A DNA stretch of 24,394 nucleotides from Ruminococcaceae bacterium UBA4306 (GTDB taxonomy: Bacteria > Bacillota > Clostridia > Oscillospirales > Acutalibacteraceae), in contig DGUQ01000001.1 in assembly GCA_002394725.1 (NCBI GenBank), positions 1-24,394 on the forward strand, given 5' to 3'. A program made the translations under genes and the position numbers. Below the pieces are notes generated by a model. It was not told where the DNA came from and did no database searches. It saw only the letters and a list, made by a program, of their open reading frames with translations. This document shows, one piece after another, positions 1 through 5,719 of the stretch (position 1 is the first letter of the stretch; the number at the start of each line of letters is the position of its first letter).

Positions 1-940
1 GTGCGTTGAATTTTTGGGTCATTTCTAATTCTTTCGCAACCAGTGATGTGTACTTTGTTATCTGTTGCACATTAGATGAATCATAGTTTTCCATGAACTC
101 GCAGTATTCATCGATAAATGCTTCATAGCTGTCAATCGCTTCTTTGATATCCGGTCGGATTTCGTTGCTGCCGGTTGTATTTTTATCAGCAGCAGATGAA
201 GCCGGTTTTTCTTCTGCACTTACCGCTTTGGATGACGAAGAACCGCTTGAGCTGTTATTATCTGTTATCTTATCTTTTGCAATGGCAGTATTGCTGTCTT
301 TGCTTTCATTTTTGCTTACATTAATACTCATGATGTTGAAGCCTAAGTATTCCAAAGAGAGATGGTAGCCGTCCTTGTTATCTGCACGGTAGTATTTATC
401 TCCTTTTTCATATGCAACATTGAATCCGGCGTCGGCGCATTTGTCGGCATATACATCGAACTGTTCGAGCGTTGTATCACCGACATAAAGTGAAAATCCA
501 TTTTCTTTTTCACTTTCGGTTTTACCTTTTTTGGAATCCGGCTGTGGAATTATTTTACCGATTTCTCCGCTCGGCCATCTGAGTGTTCCAAGTTCGATAG
601 GTGGATCCAATTTGATCTGCATATTGTTATTTGAGGTGTACGAGGTTAATTCCAAGTGGTAACCATCCTCGTTGAACGCGTCATAGGTGTTTCCGTCTTC
701 CTTTGCATCAACAGTGTAGCCTTTCTCTTTGCATGCGCTGACATACTTTGCAAACTCATCCTCTTTTGACTTGTCGACAGTTGCATAGAAGCTATCACTG
801 TTGGTTACGATTTTAACAGTACCTGAGCTTGGTTTCGGCAACATTGCGCCTAACCCGTTTTTCGGCCAAGCATCGCCTCCGCACGCTGTCACAGACAGGA
901 TAATTAGGATACATAGTACGAGAATACTTGCTTTTTTCAT
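1..940 (-). CDS. Secreted lipoprotein with duplicated ~97-residue domain (DUF6591-like), 3' end cut by window edge
   Basis: Reading leftward from ATG 940, the frame stays open for 313 codons and runs off the window, so the C-terminus is missing. A GGAGG site lies 8-12 bases before the start. Residues 1-20 are a type II signal peptide (MKKA, then a hydrophobic run) ending in lipobox VTAC, so Cys20 should be lipidated and the protein anchored outside the membrane. Two tandem units follow, W25 to about 121 and W122 to about 210, each with a WP...G...P lead and a C..(K/D)(A/K)G(F/Y).V ... A.N.DGYHL.L signature. Residues 211-257 are a Ser/Lys/Ala-rich linker. Residues 260-313 (IRPDIKEAIDSYEAF then an acidic helix) resemble the region I associate with DUF6591 proteins. 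The function is unknown. Base composition is clearly more AT-rich than the genes to the right. A structured leader with a terminator-like hairpin precedes it. Confidence 0.85.
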   Translation of the reverse strand, partial: MKKASILVLCILIILSVTACGGDAWPKNGLGAMLPKPSSGTVKIVTNSDSFYATVDKSKEDEFAKYVSACKEKGYTVDAKEDGNTYDAFNEDGYHLELTSYTSNNNMQIKLDPPIELGTLRWPSGEIGKIIPQPDSKKGKTESEKENGFSLYVGDTTLEQFDVYADKCADAGFNVAYEKGDKYYRADNKDGYHLSLEYLGFNIMSINVSKNESKDSNTAIAKDKITDNNSSSGSSSSKAVSAEEKPASSAADKNTTGSNEIRPDIKEAIDSYEAFIDEYCEFMENYDSSNVQQITKYTSLVAKELEMTQKFNA

Positions 941-971
941 TTTGTTTCCTCCTTTTATATTAGTATAAATG

Positions 972-1004
972 AAAAAAAGGCGCACAACCGTAAAGGTCAT
1001 GCGC
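972..1004 (-). terminator. Intrinsic-terminator-like hairpin in the lipoprotein leader
   Basis: On the minus strand GCGCA (1004-1000) pairs with TGCGC (984-980), and inside it ACC pairs with GGT. Seven T residues follow (978-972). The T-run ends about 20 bases before the GGAGG site of the lipoprotein gene and downstream of its only good promoter candidate. It therefore lies inside the leader and would act as an attenuator rather than an end-of-gene terminator. gpsA has its own terminator at 1258-1290. Confidence 0.6.
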
Positions 1005-1025
1005 TAAAAACACATTGCTCTACGA

Positions 1026-1186
1026 TTGTCGCCAAACAATTTACAAATGATCCAAAACACTTCAAACGTGAAAAGGGATAGTTGAAATAGAGCATAGTGT
1101 TTTTGTCGTAGTAACAAAAAACACTATCCCCACAAACACGTAAGAAATGTATCATATCATCAATATTCATTTGTAAATTGTTGGCT
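1026..1186 (-). promoter_or_regulatory. Long nested inverted repeat forming the 5' leader domain of the lipoprotein gene
   Basis: The outer arms 1168-1186 and 1031-1050 are complementary over 19 bp with one extra base. Inside them ACGTG (1066-1070) pairs with CACGT (1137-1141), and GGGATAG (1075-1081) with CTATCCC (1124-1130). A 13-bp stem with one bulge joins 1094-1106 to 1114-1127. The last two share bases 1124-1127 and exclude each other. The domain starts where the promoter at 1192-1220 would place the transcript start, and is followed by the hairpin at 980-1004. The minus-strand segment 1033-1026 (GGCGACAA) can also pair with the terminator 3' arm 987-979 (TTGTGCGCC, one bulge), using the closing GGC of the outer stem. 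This is a riboswitch-like layout of no class I recognise. A MITE-like palindrome is the alternative. Confidence 0.5.
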
Positions 1187-1191
1187 TCTTC

Positions 1192-1220
1192 ATTCTATCA
1201 TATTATAGGAGACTGCGCAA
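1192..1220 (-). promoter_or_regulatory. Probable sigma-A promoter of the lipoprotein gene
   Basis: Minus strand: TTGCGC (1220-1215), 17-base spacer, TAGAAT (1197-1192), with the start expected near 1185. An overlapping alternative is TTATTT (1230-1225), 17 bases, TATAAT (1207-1202). Both lie between the gpsA terminator and the structured leader. The region 1187-1257 holds nothing else I can identify. Confidence 0.5.
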
Positions 1221-1257
1221 CACAAAATAATCGTCATGAAATTAGGCAAAATGTACA

Positions 1258-1290
1258 ATAAAAATAGCAGGACTGACAAACAGTCCTGCT
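1258..1290 (-). terminator. Intrinsic terminator after gpsA
   Basis: On the minus strand AGCAGGACTG (1290-1281) and CAGTCCTGCT (1275-1266) form a perfect 10-bp stem with a 5-base loop, followed by ATTTTTATT. It lies 20 bases past the gpsA stop codon. Confidence 0.9.
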
Positions 1291-1310
1291 GTAATATTTC
1301 CGAATTAGAA

Positions 1311-2273
1311 TTAAAATTCCTCTTTAATTGAACGGGTGAAGAGGGCGGAGAGCTCCTCTTTTGCGTTGCTGTTTTCAAACAGGATGCGATAGACGGCGGT
1401 CGTGATCGGCAGGTCAACGCCGAGCTGTTCGCCGAGCCGGACCATCGCCTTGCTGGTCATCACGCCCTCGGCGAGCTTCTCGAATTTCTCGCCCTTGATG
1501 TACATCTCGCCGAAGCGCCGGTTGTGGCTCCACGGTGAGAACAGGGTCGCTTCATAGTCACCTAAGTGGCACAGTCCGTAGGCGGAGAGCTCGTTGCCGC
1601 CGGCGGCTTTGATCAGCCTTGCCACCTCGCGTGTGCCGCGCGCCATGAGAGCGCCCTTGATGGAGGTGCATCCGGCGCCGTCCAGCATGCCTGCGGCGAT
1701 ACCGACGACGTTCTTTGCCGCCGCGCCGATCTCGGAGCCGATCAGGTCGGTGCCGAGGTAGAAGCGGATCAGCTCGCTGTTGAAGCTATGTACCAGCTTG
1801 TCTTTGACTTCCTCGTTCTCGGAGTCGATGACCATACAGTTCGGGATGCCCTTTACATAATCCTGCGGATGTCCGGGGCCGACCCATACCGCGACAGGCG
1901 TTTTGTCGGTATCGACAAAATCCGAGACGACCTGTGTCAAACGCTTGCCGGTGCTCTCCTCGATACCCTTCATGCACAGCACGATGATCTTGCCGTCAAG
2001 GTCATACTTTGTGATGGTCTGCATGTAGTCACGCAGATACTGCGCGGAGATGGAGATCACGATCACCTCGGCGCGCTCGATGGCGAATTGGTGGTCAAAA
2101 GTGACGGTGATGCTCTCGGGATAGGTGAGATAGTCGTTATGATGGGTCTTGAGGAGCTGTTGCAGCTCGGGGGCATTCTCCAGTCCGCAGGACACCACCT
2201 CGTGACCGATACGGTCAAGGTACCACGCAATACAGCTGCCCCAGCGTCCGCAGCCTAAAACAGAAATCTTCAT
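1311..2273 (-). CDS. gpsA: Glycerol-3-phosphate dehydrogenase [NAD(P)+]-like, divergent subtype
   Basis: The 320-residue cytoplasmic enzyme should interconvert dihydroxyacetone phosphate and sn-glycerol 3-phosphate, the backbone for phospholipids. The N-terminal Rossmann fold shows VLGCGRWGS (G7-x-G9-x-x-G12). K102 in CMKGIE and K187 in AAAKNVVGIAAG fit the conserved active-site lysines of the family. The C-terminal half carries RGTREVARL and GLCHLGDYEAT in place of the usual TRG.AE..RL and GL.G.GDL..T. The usual GPSFA.E is VGPGHPQDY here, so it belongs to a divergent branch and the exact substrate is less certain. Length is normal for GpsA (about 330). The start is set by AAGGAG seven bases before ATG 2273. 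A terminator-like hairpin ends just before that SD, and a strong terminator follows the gene, so it is monocistronic. Confidence 0.85.
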   Translation of the reverse strand: MKISVLGCGRWGSCIAWYLDRIGHEVVSCGLENAPELQQLLKTHHNDYLTYPESITVTFDHQFAIERAEVIVISISAQYLRDYMQTITKYDLDGKIIVLCMKGIEESTGKRLTQVVSDFVDTDKTPVAVWVGPGHPQDYVKGIPNCMVIDSENEEVKDKLVHSFNSELIRFYLGTDLIGSEIGAAAKNVVGIAAGMLDGAGCTSIKGALMARGTREVARLIKAAGGNELSAYGLCHLGDYEATLFSPWSHNRRFGEMYIKGEKFEKLAEGVMTSKAMVRLGEQLGVDLPITTAVYRILFENSNAKEELSALFTRSIKEEF

Positions 2274-2290
2274 ACGTTTCTCCTTAAATG

Positions 2291-2312
2291 AAAAAAGGCG
2301 GTTTCATCCGCC
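2291..2312 (-). terminator. Terminator-like hairpin directly upstream of the gpsA SD
   Basis: Minus strand: GGCGG (2312-2308), loop ATGAAA, CCGCC (2301-2297), then six T (2296-2291). The T-run ends only two or three bases before the AAGGAG site of gpsA. It could end transcripts arriving from the right, but it also lies within any gpsA leader. An ATG in the loop (2307) opens an 8-codon frame (MKPPFFI, stop at 2284) that ends at the SD, without a good ribosome site of its own. No convincing gpsA promoter was seen downstream of the hairpin. Confidence 0.6.
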
Positions 2313-2359
2313 GGTTATTGGTTACTGATAGGAATTAGGTGTGGGGAAAACCCACCATT

Positions 2360-2470
2360 AAGGCTCCCTTTGGGAAAGGGTACCCCCGTTGGGGGAATGT
2401 CCGCAAAGCGGACAAGGGGGGAGCCGCTTCCGGCGAGGAGCTGTCGCCCTTTGGCGACTGAGGGGTTGCA
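2360..2470 (+). repeat. Palindromic dispersed repeat, family A, copy with internal insertion
   Basis: The canonical parts are AGGCTCCCTTT..AAAGGG (2361-2380) and GGAGCTGTCGCCctttGGCGACTGAGGGGTTG (2437-2468 in pieces), matching the copies at 2772-2852 and 16519-16600. Between them 2381-2436 adds two further hairpins, CCCCC/GGGGG and TGTCCGC/GCGGACA, and a GGGAGCC (2419-2424 region) that can pair with the left-arm GGCTCCC. No coding capacity is supported here. Confidence 0.7.
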
Positions 2471-2481
2471 AAAATGCTTGA

Positions 2482-2499
2482 GTGTGATATTAATCACAC
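2482..2499. promoter_or_regulatory. CRP-like palindrome
   Basis: GTGTGAT, ATTA, ATCACAC is a perfect 7-bp inverted repeat that contains TGTGA-N6-TCACA, the classic Crp-type operator form. It lies about 60 bases before the structured RNA at 2562 and has no adjacent protein gene on the plus strand. It may be an operator or chance. Confidence 0.3.
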
Positions 2500-2513
2500 G
2501 AGTACCCACATTC

Positions 2514-2548
2514 TTCACTATTCAATCTTCAATCTTCAGTTTTCAGTT
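2514..2548. repeat. Five tandem 7-bp repeats
   Basis: TTCACTA, TTCAATC, TTCAATC, TTCAGTT and TTCAGTT lie head to tail, followed by a T-run and then the structured RNA candidate. The sequence is AT-rich and non-coding. Such arrays can vary in copy number by slippage. Confidence 0.75.
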
Positions 2549-2561
2549 GTTTTTTAGGTAT

Positions 2562-2740
2562 CCCGCCTGACCGTAACGGTCTTGAGATAACCTGCCTACA
2601 CGATGACAGGTGGGTGCCCGCCCTGCGGCTTTAGGCTCCCTTCGTCCAAAAGGATGGGAGGTCTGCACACCGCCGAAGGAGCTAAGCTCCCGATTTAAAA
2701 GTTGTAGGGTTATTTGCGACCGATACGCGGGTCAGGCAGG
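2562..2740 (+). ncRNA. ssrS: Structured RNA, possibly 6S RNA
   Basis: The ~180-base stretch folds into one long interrupted rod. CCCGCCTGACC (2562-2572) closes on GGTCAGGCAGG (2730-2740) with one mismatch. Then CGGTC pairs with GACCG, ATAACC with GGTTAT, and CCTACA with TGTAGG. After a large internal loop, GCGG, CTCCC and TCC pair with GGA, GGGAG and CCGC to form the apical arm, with side hairpins at GGTGG/CCGCC and GGAGC/GCTCC. Length, closing stem, central bubble and the 3' motif GTAGGGTTA...GCG resemble bacterial 6S RNA, which binds sigma-A holoenzyme. The strand is uncertain: one wobble pair favours plus and one favours minus. I saw no clear promoter or terminator. The call rests on shape and partial sequence resemblance only. 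Confidence 0.45.
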
Positions 2741-2771
2741 ATGTGGACGTGAGTGTGAACGTCTGCGAAAT

Positions 2772-2852
2772 AGGAATCTCGCTGACGCTCAGTCAATGAT
2801 ACAATTCCTCAGTCAGCTTGCGCTGACAGCTCCTTTTCCCAAAAGGAGCCTA
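2772..2852 (-). repeat. Palindromic dispersed repeat, family A, canonical copy
   Basis: On the minus strand it contains three hairpins in order: GCTCCTTTT/AAAAGGAGC, GTCAGC/GCTGAC, and AGGAAT...ATTCCT enclosing TGAC/GTCA. The order and most bases match the copy at 16519-16600 in opposite orientation. It starts six bases after the DUF1292 stop codon, and the first hairpin may help end that transcript. Confidence 0.85.
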
Positions 2853-2857
2853 TATTG

Positions 2858-3172
2858 TTATGTCTTTTCCTCGTTTTCTTCCTCGACGTCGTCGAAAAGC
2901 TCTTCAAAACGCTTCTCAAAGATCGCGCTGAGTTCATCTAACAGAGCGTCATCCTGAACCTCGGCGAGCTGTTCCTCGCCGTCCTCTTCGATGACCTCCA
3001 TGATGTAATACTCTCCGCTGTCATTCACGCTGTCCTTGGCGTTGTCATAGATGGGATACAGCGCGTAGAAAACGCCTTTTTCATTTTCGATAGTATCAAG
3101 GATCTCAAAGTTGTGTTCAACGTTATCCTCGTCGATCAAGGTGATCAGATCGGGTTTGTAACTGTTGTCCAT
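2858..3172 (-). CDS. DUF1292 family protein (YrzB-like)
   Basis: A 104-residue, strongly acidic cytoplasmic protein with no membrane segment. Residues 8-75 follow the DUF1292 pattern: LITLIDEDNVEHNFEILDTIE, then a YALYPI segment and YYIMEVIEEDGEE. The tail 76-104 is a Glu/Asp-rich helix. The family is widespread in Firmicutes and has no known biochemical function. In many relatives it sits with ruvX and ireB, but here it stands alone. GAGG lies before ATG 3172, and a near-consensus promoter at 3204-3232 gives a short leader. The gene ends at repeat copy 2772-2852. Confidence 0.88.
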   Translation of the reverse strand: MDNSYKPDLITLIDEDNVEHNFEILDTIENEKGVFYALYPIYDNAKDSVNDSGEYYIMEVIEEDGEEQLAEVQDDALLDELSAIFEKRFEELFDDVEEENEEKT

Positions 3173-3203
3173 TCATTACCTCAAACTTGTTTTCTTTAAT
3201 ATG

Positions 3204-3232
3204 ATTTTACTATGACATCGGCGCGAAGTCAA
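3204..3232 (-). promoter_or_regulatory. Sigma-A promoter of the DUF1292 gene
   Basis: Minus strand: TTGACT (3232-3227), 17-base spacer, TAAAAT (3209-3204). It lies about 32 bases before the start codon. The 100 bases between this and the opposite-facing promoter at 3335 are AT-rich, with nothing else identified. Confidence 0.85.
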
Positions 3233-3334
3233 GAGATTTTTGTAAGATTTCACAATAAAAATCAATGATCGTTCGTGACGAAAAATACTTGTGCAATCAG
3301 GGCGGATTTTCGTATGGGATTTTTTGAGAATATA

Positions 3335-3363
3335 TTGAAAAAAATGGTGAAATATAGTATAAT
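3335..3363 (+). promoter_or_regulatory. Sigma-A promoter of the sugar transferase operon
   Basis: TTGAAA (3335-3340), 17-base spacer, TATAAT (3358-3363). The start is expected near 3370, giving a ~100-base leader. That leader holds a perfect 6-bp hairpin CATTAC/GTAATG (3408-3425) but no riboswitch that I recognise. Confidence 0.85.
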
Positions 3364-3469
3364 ATTTAAGATTATAGGCTTTTGTTCGGCGTAGAATAGT
3401 ATCAAGGCATTACCGCATAGTAATGAATGAAGCTGTTTGACGGATAGACGCGATACGTTCGGAGGCAAT

Positions 3470-4171
3470 ATGATTCTTTTACCTTTTGAAGAATTACCCC
3501 GTGAATTCCGGTGTGACGAGGTAAAGCAATATTATGACATTTTAGATAAAAAGCGTTTCAGTCTGGTATTAAAGCGCGTGATGGATATCCTGCTGTCGCT
3601 GATCATGATCGTGTTGCTGATCATTCCCATGGGGGTGATCGCGGTCATCATCAAGCTGACGTCCAAGGGTCCCGTGCTGTATAAGCAGGTACGCGTCACG
3701 ACAAACAACAAACGCTTTAAGATCTGGAAGTTCCGCACCATGACCGTGGGCGCCGATCAACAGGGCGCGCTGGTCACCTCGGCTCATGATAATCGTGTGA
3801 CCGGCATCGGTAAGACCCTGCGCAAATTCCGTCTGGATGAGTTGCCGCAGGCGTTCCATGTGCTGTCCGGCAAGATGAGCTTTGTCGGCACACGTCCCGA
3901 GGTCGTCAAGTATGTGGAGCGGTACACGCCCGAGATGATGGCGACGCTTTTGATGCCTGCCGGTATCACCTCGCTCGCCTCTATCCGATTCAAGGATGAG
4001 GACGCGATGATCGGTGACGTCAGCGATCCCGATGAGGTGGATCGCGTTTATGTGGAAGAGATCCTTCCTAAAAAGATGAAGTATAATTTGGAGTATATTT
4101 CACGTTTTGGATTCCGAAGGGATATCCACCTGATGTTGTCAACCGTGAAGCACGTGATCTCCGGTGACTGA
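3470..4171 (+). CDS. Sugar-1-phosphate transferase (bacterial sugar transferase, PglC/WcaJ C-terminal type)
   Basis: The 233-residue enzyme should move a hexose-1-phosphate from a nucleotide sugar onto undecaprenyl phosphate, the first step of a surface glycan. Residues 37-62 are the hydrophobic re-entrant helix. It is followed by SKGPVLYKQ, FKIWKFRTM (83-91), the catalytic RLDELPQ (D123-E124) and SFVGTRPE (137-144). It is the short single-domain form without the extra N-terminal membrane helices of WcaJ. ATG 3470 is chosen because GGAGG lies just before it. An in-frame TTG at 3437 has no SD. It is first in the operon: the next gene starts 20 bases after the stop. The sugar cannot be read from the sequence. 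Confidence 0.9.
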   Translation: MILLPFEELPREFRCDEVKQYYDILDKKRFSLVLKRVMDILLSLIMIVLLIIPMGVIAVIIKLTSKGPVLYKQVRVTTNNKRFKIWKFRTMTVGADQQGALVTSAHDNRVTGIGKTLRKFRLDELPQAFHVLSGKMSFVGTRPEVVKYVERYTPEMMATLLMPAGITSLASIRFKDEDAMIGDVSDPDEVDRVYVEEILPKKMKYNLEYISRFGFRRDIHLMLSTVKHVISGD

Positions 4172-4191
4172 CGTTTTGATTGAGGATAGTT

Positions 4192-5658
4192 ATGAGTAAG
4201 TTCAAAAAAGCGCTTTTGGATACCTCGTTGTTTCGGCGCAGCTATGTGATCTGTATGTTCTGCAGTAACCTGTCGTTCGTACTGATCCCGGCGTACGCGG
4301 TGCTCGCCGTGCTGTTTGTCTGGGGCGTGTTTCTGATGATCTACAACGCGGTCAAGCACCGCACGATCCTTCGAACGCGCTACGGAATATGGCTGTTCGC
4401 GTTTGTGGTGACGTCGCTGGTGACGATGATCGTGCACATGGCGAGCTCGTTCCTGTACAACGCCTACAATCTGATCATGCTGCTGCATGTGTCGATGTGC
4501 TTCTTTGTGTTCTATTCCGTACATACCGAAAAGCACCTCAACTTCCGCCGCGAGCTGTATTCCATCTGCCGCTTCATCGTCTATACCACCACGGTGCTGG
4601 GCATTCTCGGTCTGGCATTCCTGATGGCGGAGATCAGCTTTGAGGTGTTGTGGTTCAAGTTCATTGTCTATGAGAACCGTTTTGACGGCATGTTCATCAA
4701 TCCGAATCTGCTCGGATTTGTCGCGGTGGTGGCGATCTTCTGCTGTCATATGCTGCTCAAAAAGGACTTTATCGCGATCTCGGGTCGCGAGCGTGTGAGC
4801 CGTATCTGGATCGGCTCGTGTATTGCGGTCAACGCGATCTCGCTGCTTTTGTGCGATTCCAACGGCGCGTTGGCGCTGTTGATAGGATACGCGATATTCT
4901 TTGTGATATACAAGATGTTCGGCTCCGAGTCGAGATTCACCGTCCGGCAGATCATCACAAAATCCGCCGCTTGCCTCGCCGCCGGACTGGTCATCGTGAT
5001 GGCGATGTTCTTTGTGCGCAATGTCACACAGGCAGGCTTTGTGCAGATCATGACGACAGCGGAATCATCGTCGCAGATCACCGGTGATCCCGTGACCGAT
5101 AGGATCGCGCAGGAAGAGGCAGTCGTGACCTTTGAGCATGAGAACTCCAACATCGATTCAGGCCGCTTCGTGCTCTGGCAGCAGGCGTCAAAAATGTTCC
5201 TGCAGGATCCGATCCTCGGCATCGGCAAGGGCAATATCTATGAATACGGCACCCGTATCTTTGAGGACGGGCTCAAGTTCTCGGATAAGTACGGGGCATT
5301 AGCGCCGGTTATGACCGACTTCCACAACGGCTATATCACGATATTGGTGTGCTCGGGCGTGGTCGGCTTCGTGCTGTTCAGCATCTTCGGACTGCGGTTC
5401 TTCAAGCATATCACGCTGCATGTGTTTCGGGATGACAGCCTGCATGAGAGCGTGCTGCCGTGTATGTACGCGTTTTTGTGCGCCTATCTGATCTATTCGT
5501 TCATCGAGGTAGGCTTGCTGTTTAATCCGACCTTCACGATCATCTTCTTCTGGCTGATCCTCGGATATACCTCGTGCTTCCTCGTCAAATATGAGCCTGA
5601 CAGCACGCTCGGTACCTTTGTCCTGTTCGGACGTACCTTCCGCAAGAGCTTACTGTAA
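4192..5658 (+). CDS. O-antigen ligase/polymerase-like membrane protein (Wzy_C family)
   Basis: A 488-residue polytopic membrane protein with roughly 11-12 hydrophobic helices. After the large external loop (about residues 275-340) comes the Wzy_C signature: DSGRFVLWQQA (from D322), P.LGIGKGN, then DFHNGYITILVCSGVVG around H378-N379. Members either polymerise lipid-linked repeat units or ligate glycan to an acceptor, and the sequence cannot separate these. ATG 4192 has GAGG seven bases before it. An in-frame TTG at 4180 would add four residues and lacks spacing for an SD. The gene follows the sugar transferase by 20 bases, but no glycosyltransferase or flippase gene lies nearby, so the repeat unit must be assembled by genes elsewhere. 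Confidence 0.88.
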   Translation: MSKFKKALLDTSLFRRSYVICMFCSNLSFVLIPAYAVLAVLFVWGVFLMIYNAVKHRTILRTRYGIWLFAFVVTSLVTMIVHMASSFLYNAYNLIMLLHVSMCFFVFYSVHTEKHLNFRRELYSICRFIVYTTTVLGILGLAFLMAEISFEVLWFKFIVYENRFDGMFINPNLLGFVAVVAIFCCHMLLKKDFIAISGRERVSRIWIGSCIAVNAISLLLCDSNGALALLIGYAIFFVIYKMFGSESRFTVRQIITKSAACLAAGLVIVMAMFFVRNVTQAGFVQIMTTAESSSQITGDPVTDRIAQEEAVVTFEHENSNIDSGRFVLWQQASKMFLQDPILGIGKGNIYEYGTRIFEDGLKFSDKYGALAPVMTDFHNGYITILVCSGVVGFVLFSIFGLRFFKHITLHVFRDDSLHESVLPCMYAFLCAYLIYSFIEVGLLFNPTFTIIFFWLILGYTSCFLVKYEPDSTLGTFVLFGRTFRKSLL

Positions 5659-5719
5659 GAAGAAATCAGACCGGTGTATGGATCGGTGAAAAAAACCAAT
5701 AATATCCGTGGTGATAACA

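Noticed and set aside
938..1000. Alternative ATG at 1000 in frame with the lipoprotein start
   Set aside because: It would place 20 residues before a normal lipoprotein signal peptide, lies in the terminator hairpin and has no SD.
1031..1186. Calling the long inverted repeat a MITE outright
   Set aside because: No target-site duplication is visible at its borders, and it coincides with a promoter-leader-terminator layout. It is kept as an alternative only.
1566..2258. 230-codon plus-strand open frame opposite gpsA
   Set aside because: It is a shadow of the gpsA codon pattern, with no promoter, SD or motif.
2315..2957. Several 66-115-codon frames on both strands between gpsA and the DUF1292 gene
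   Set aside because: They run through palindromic repeats and the structured RNA, have no plausible SD, and one overlaps the DUF1292 gene antisense.
3437..3469. TTG start at 3437 for the sugar transferase
   Set aside because: It has no SD. GGAGG directly before ATG 3470 decides the start.
4048..4749. 233-codon minus-strand open frame across the sugar transferase and Wzy-like genes
   Set aside because: It spans two real genes on the other strand, has biased composition and lacks a ribosome site.
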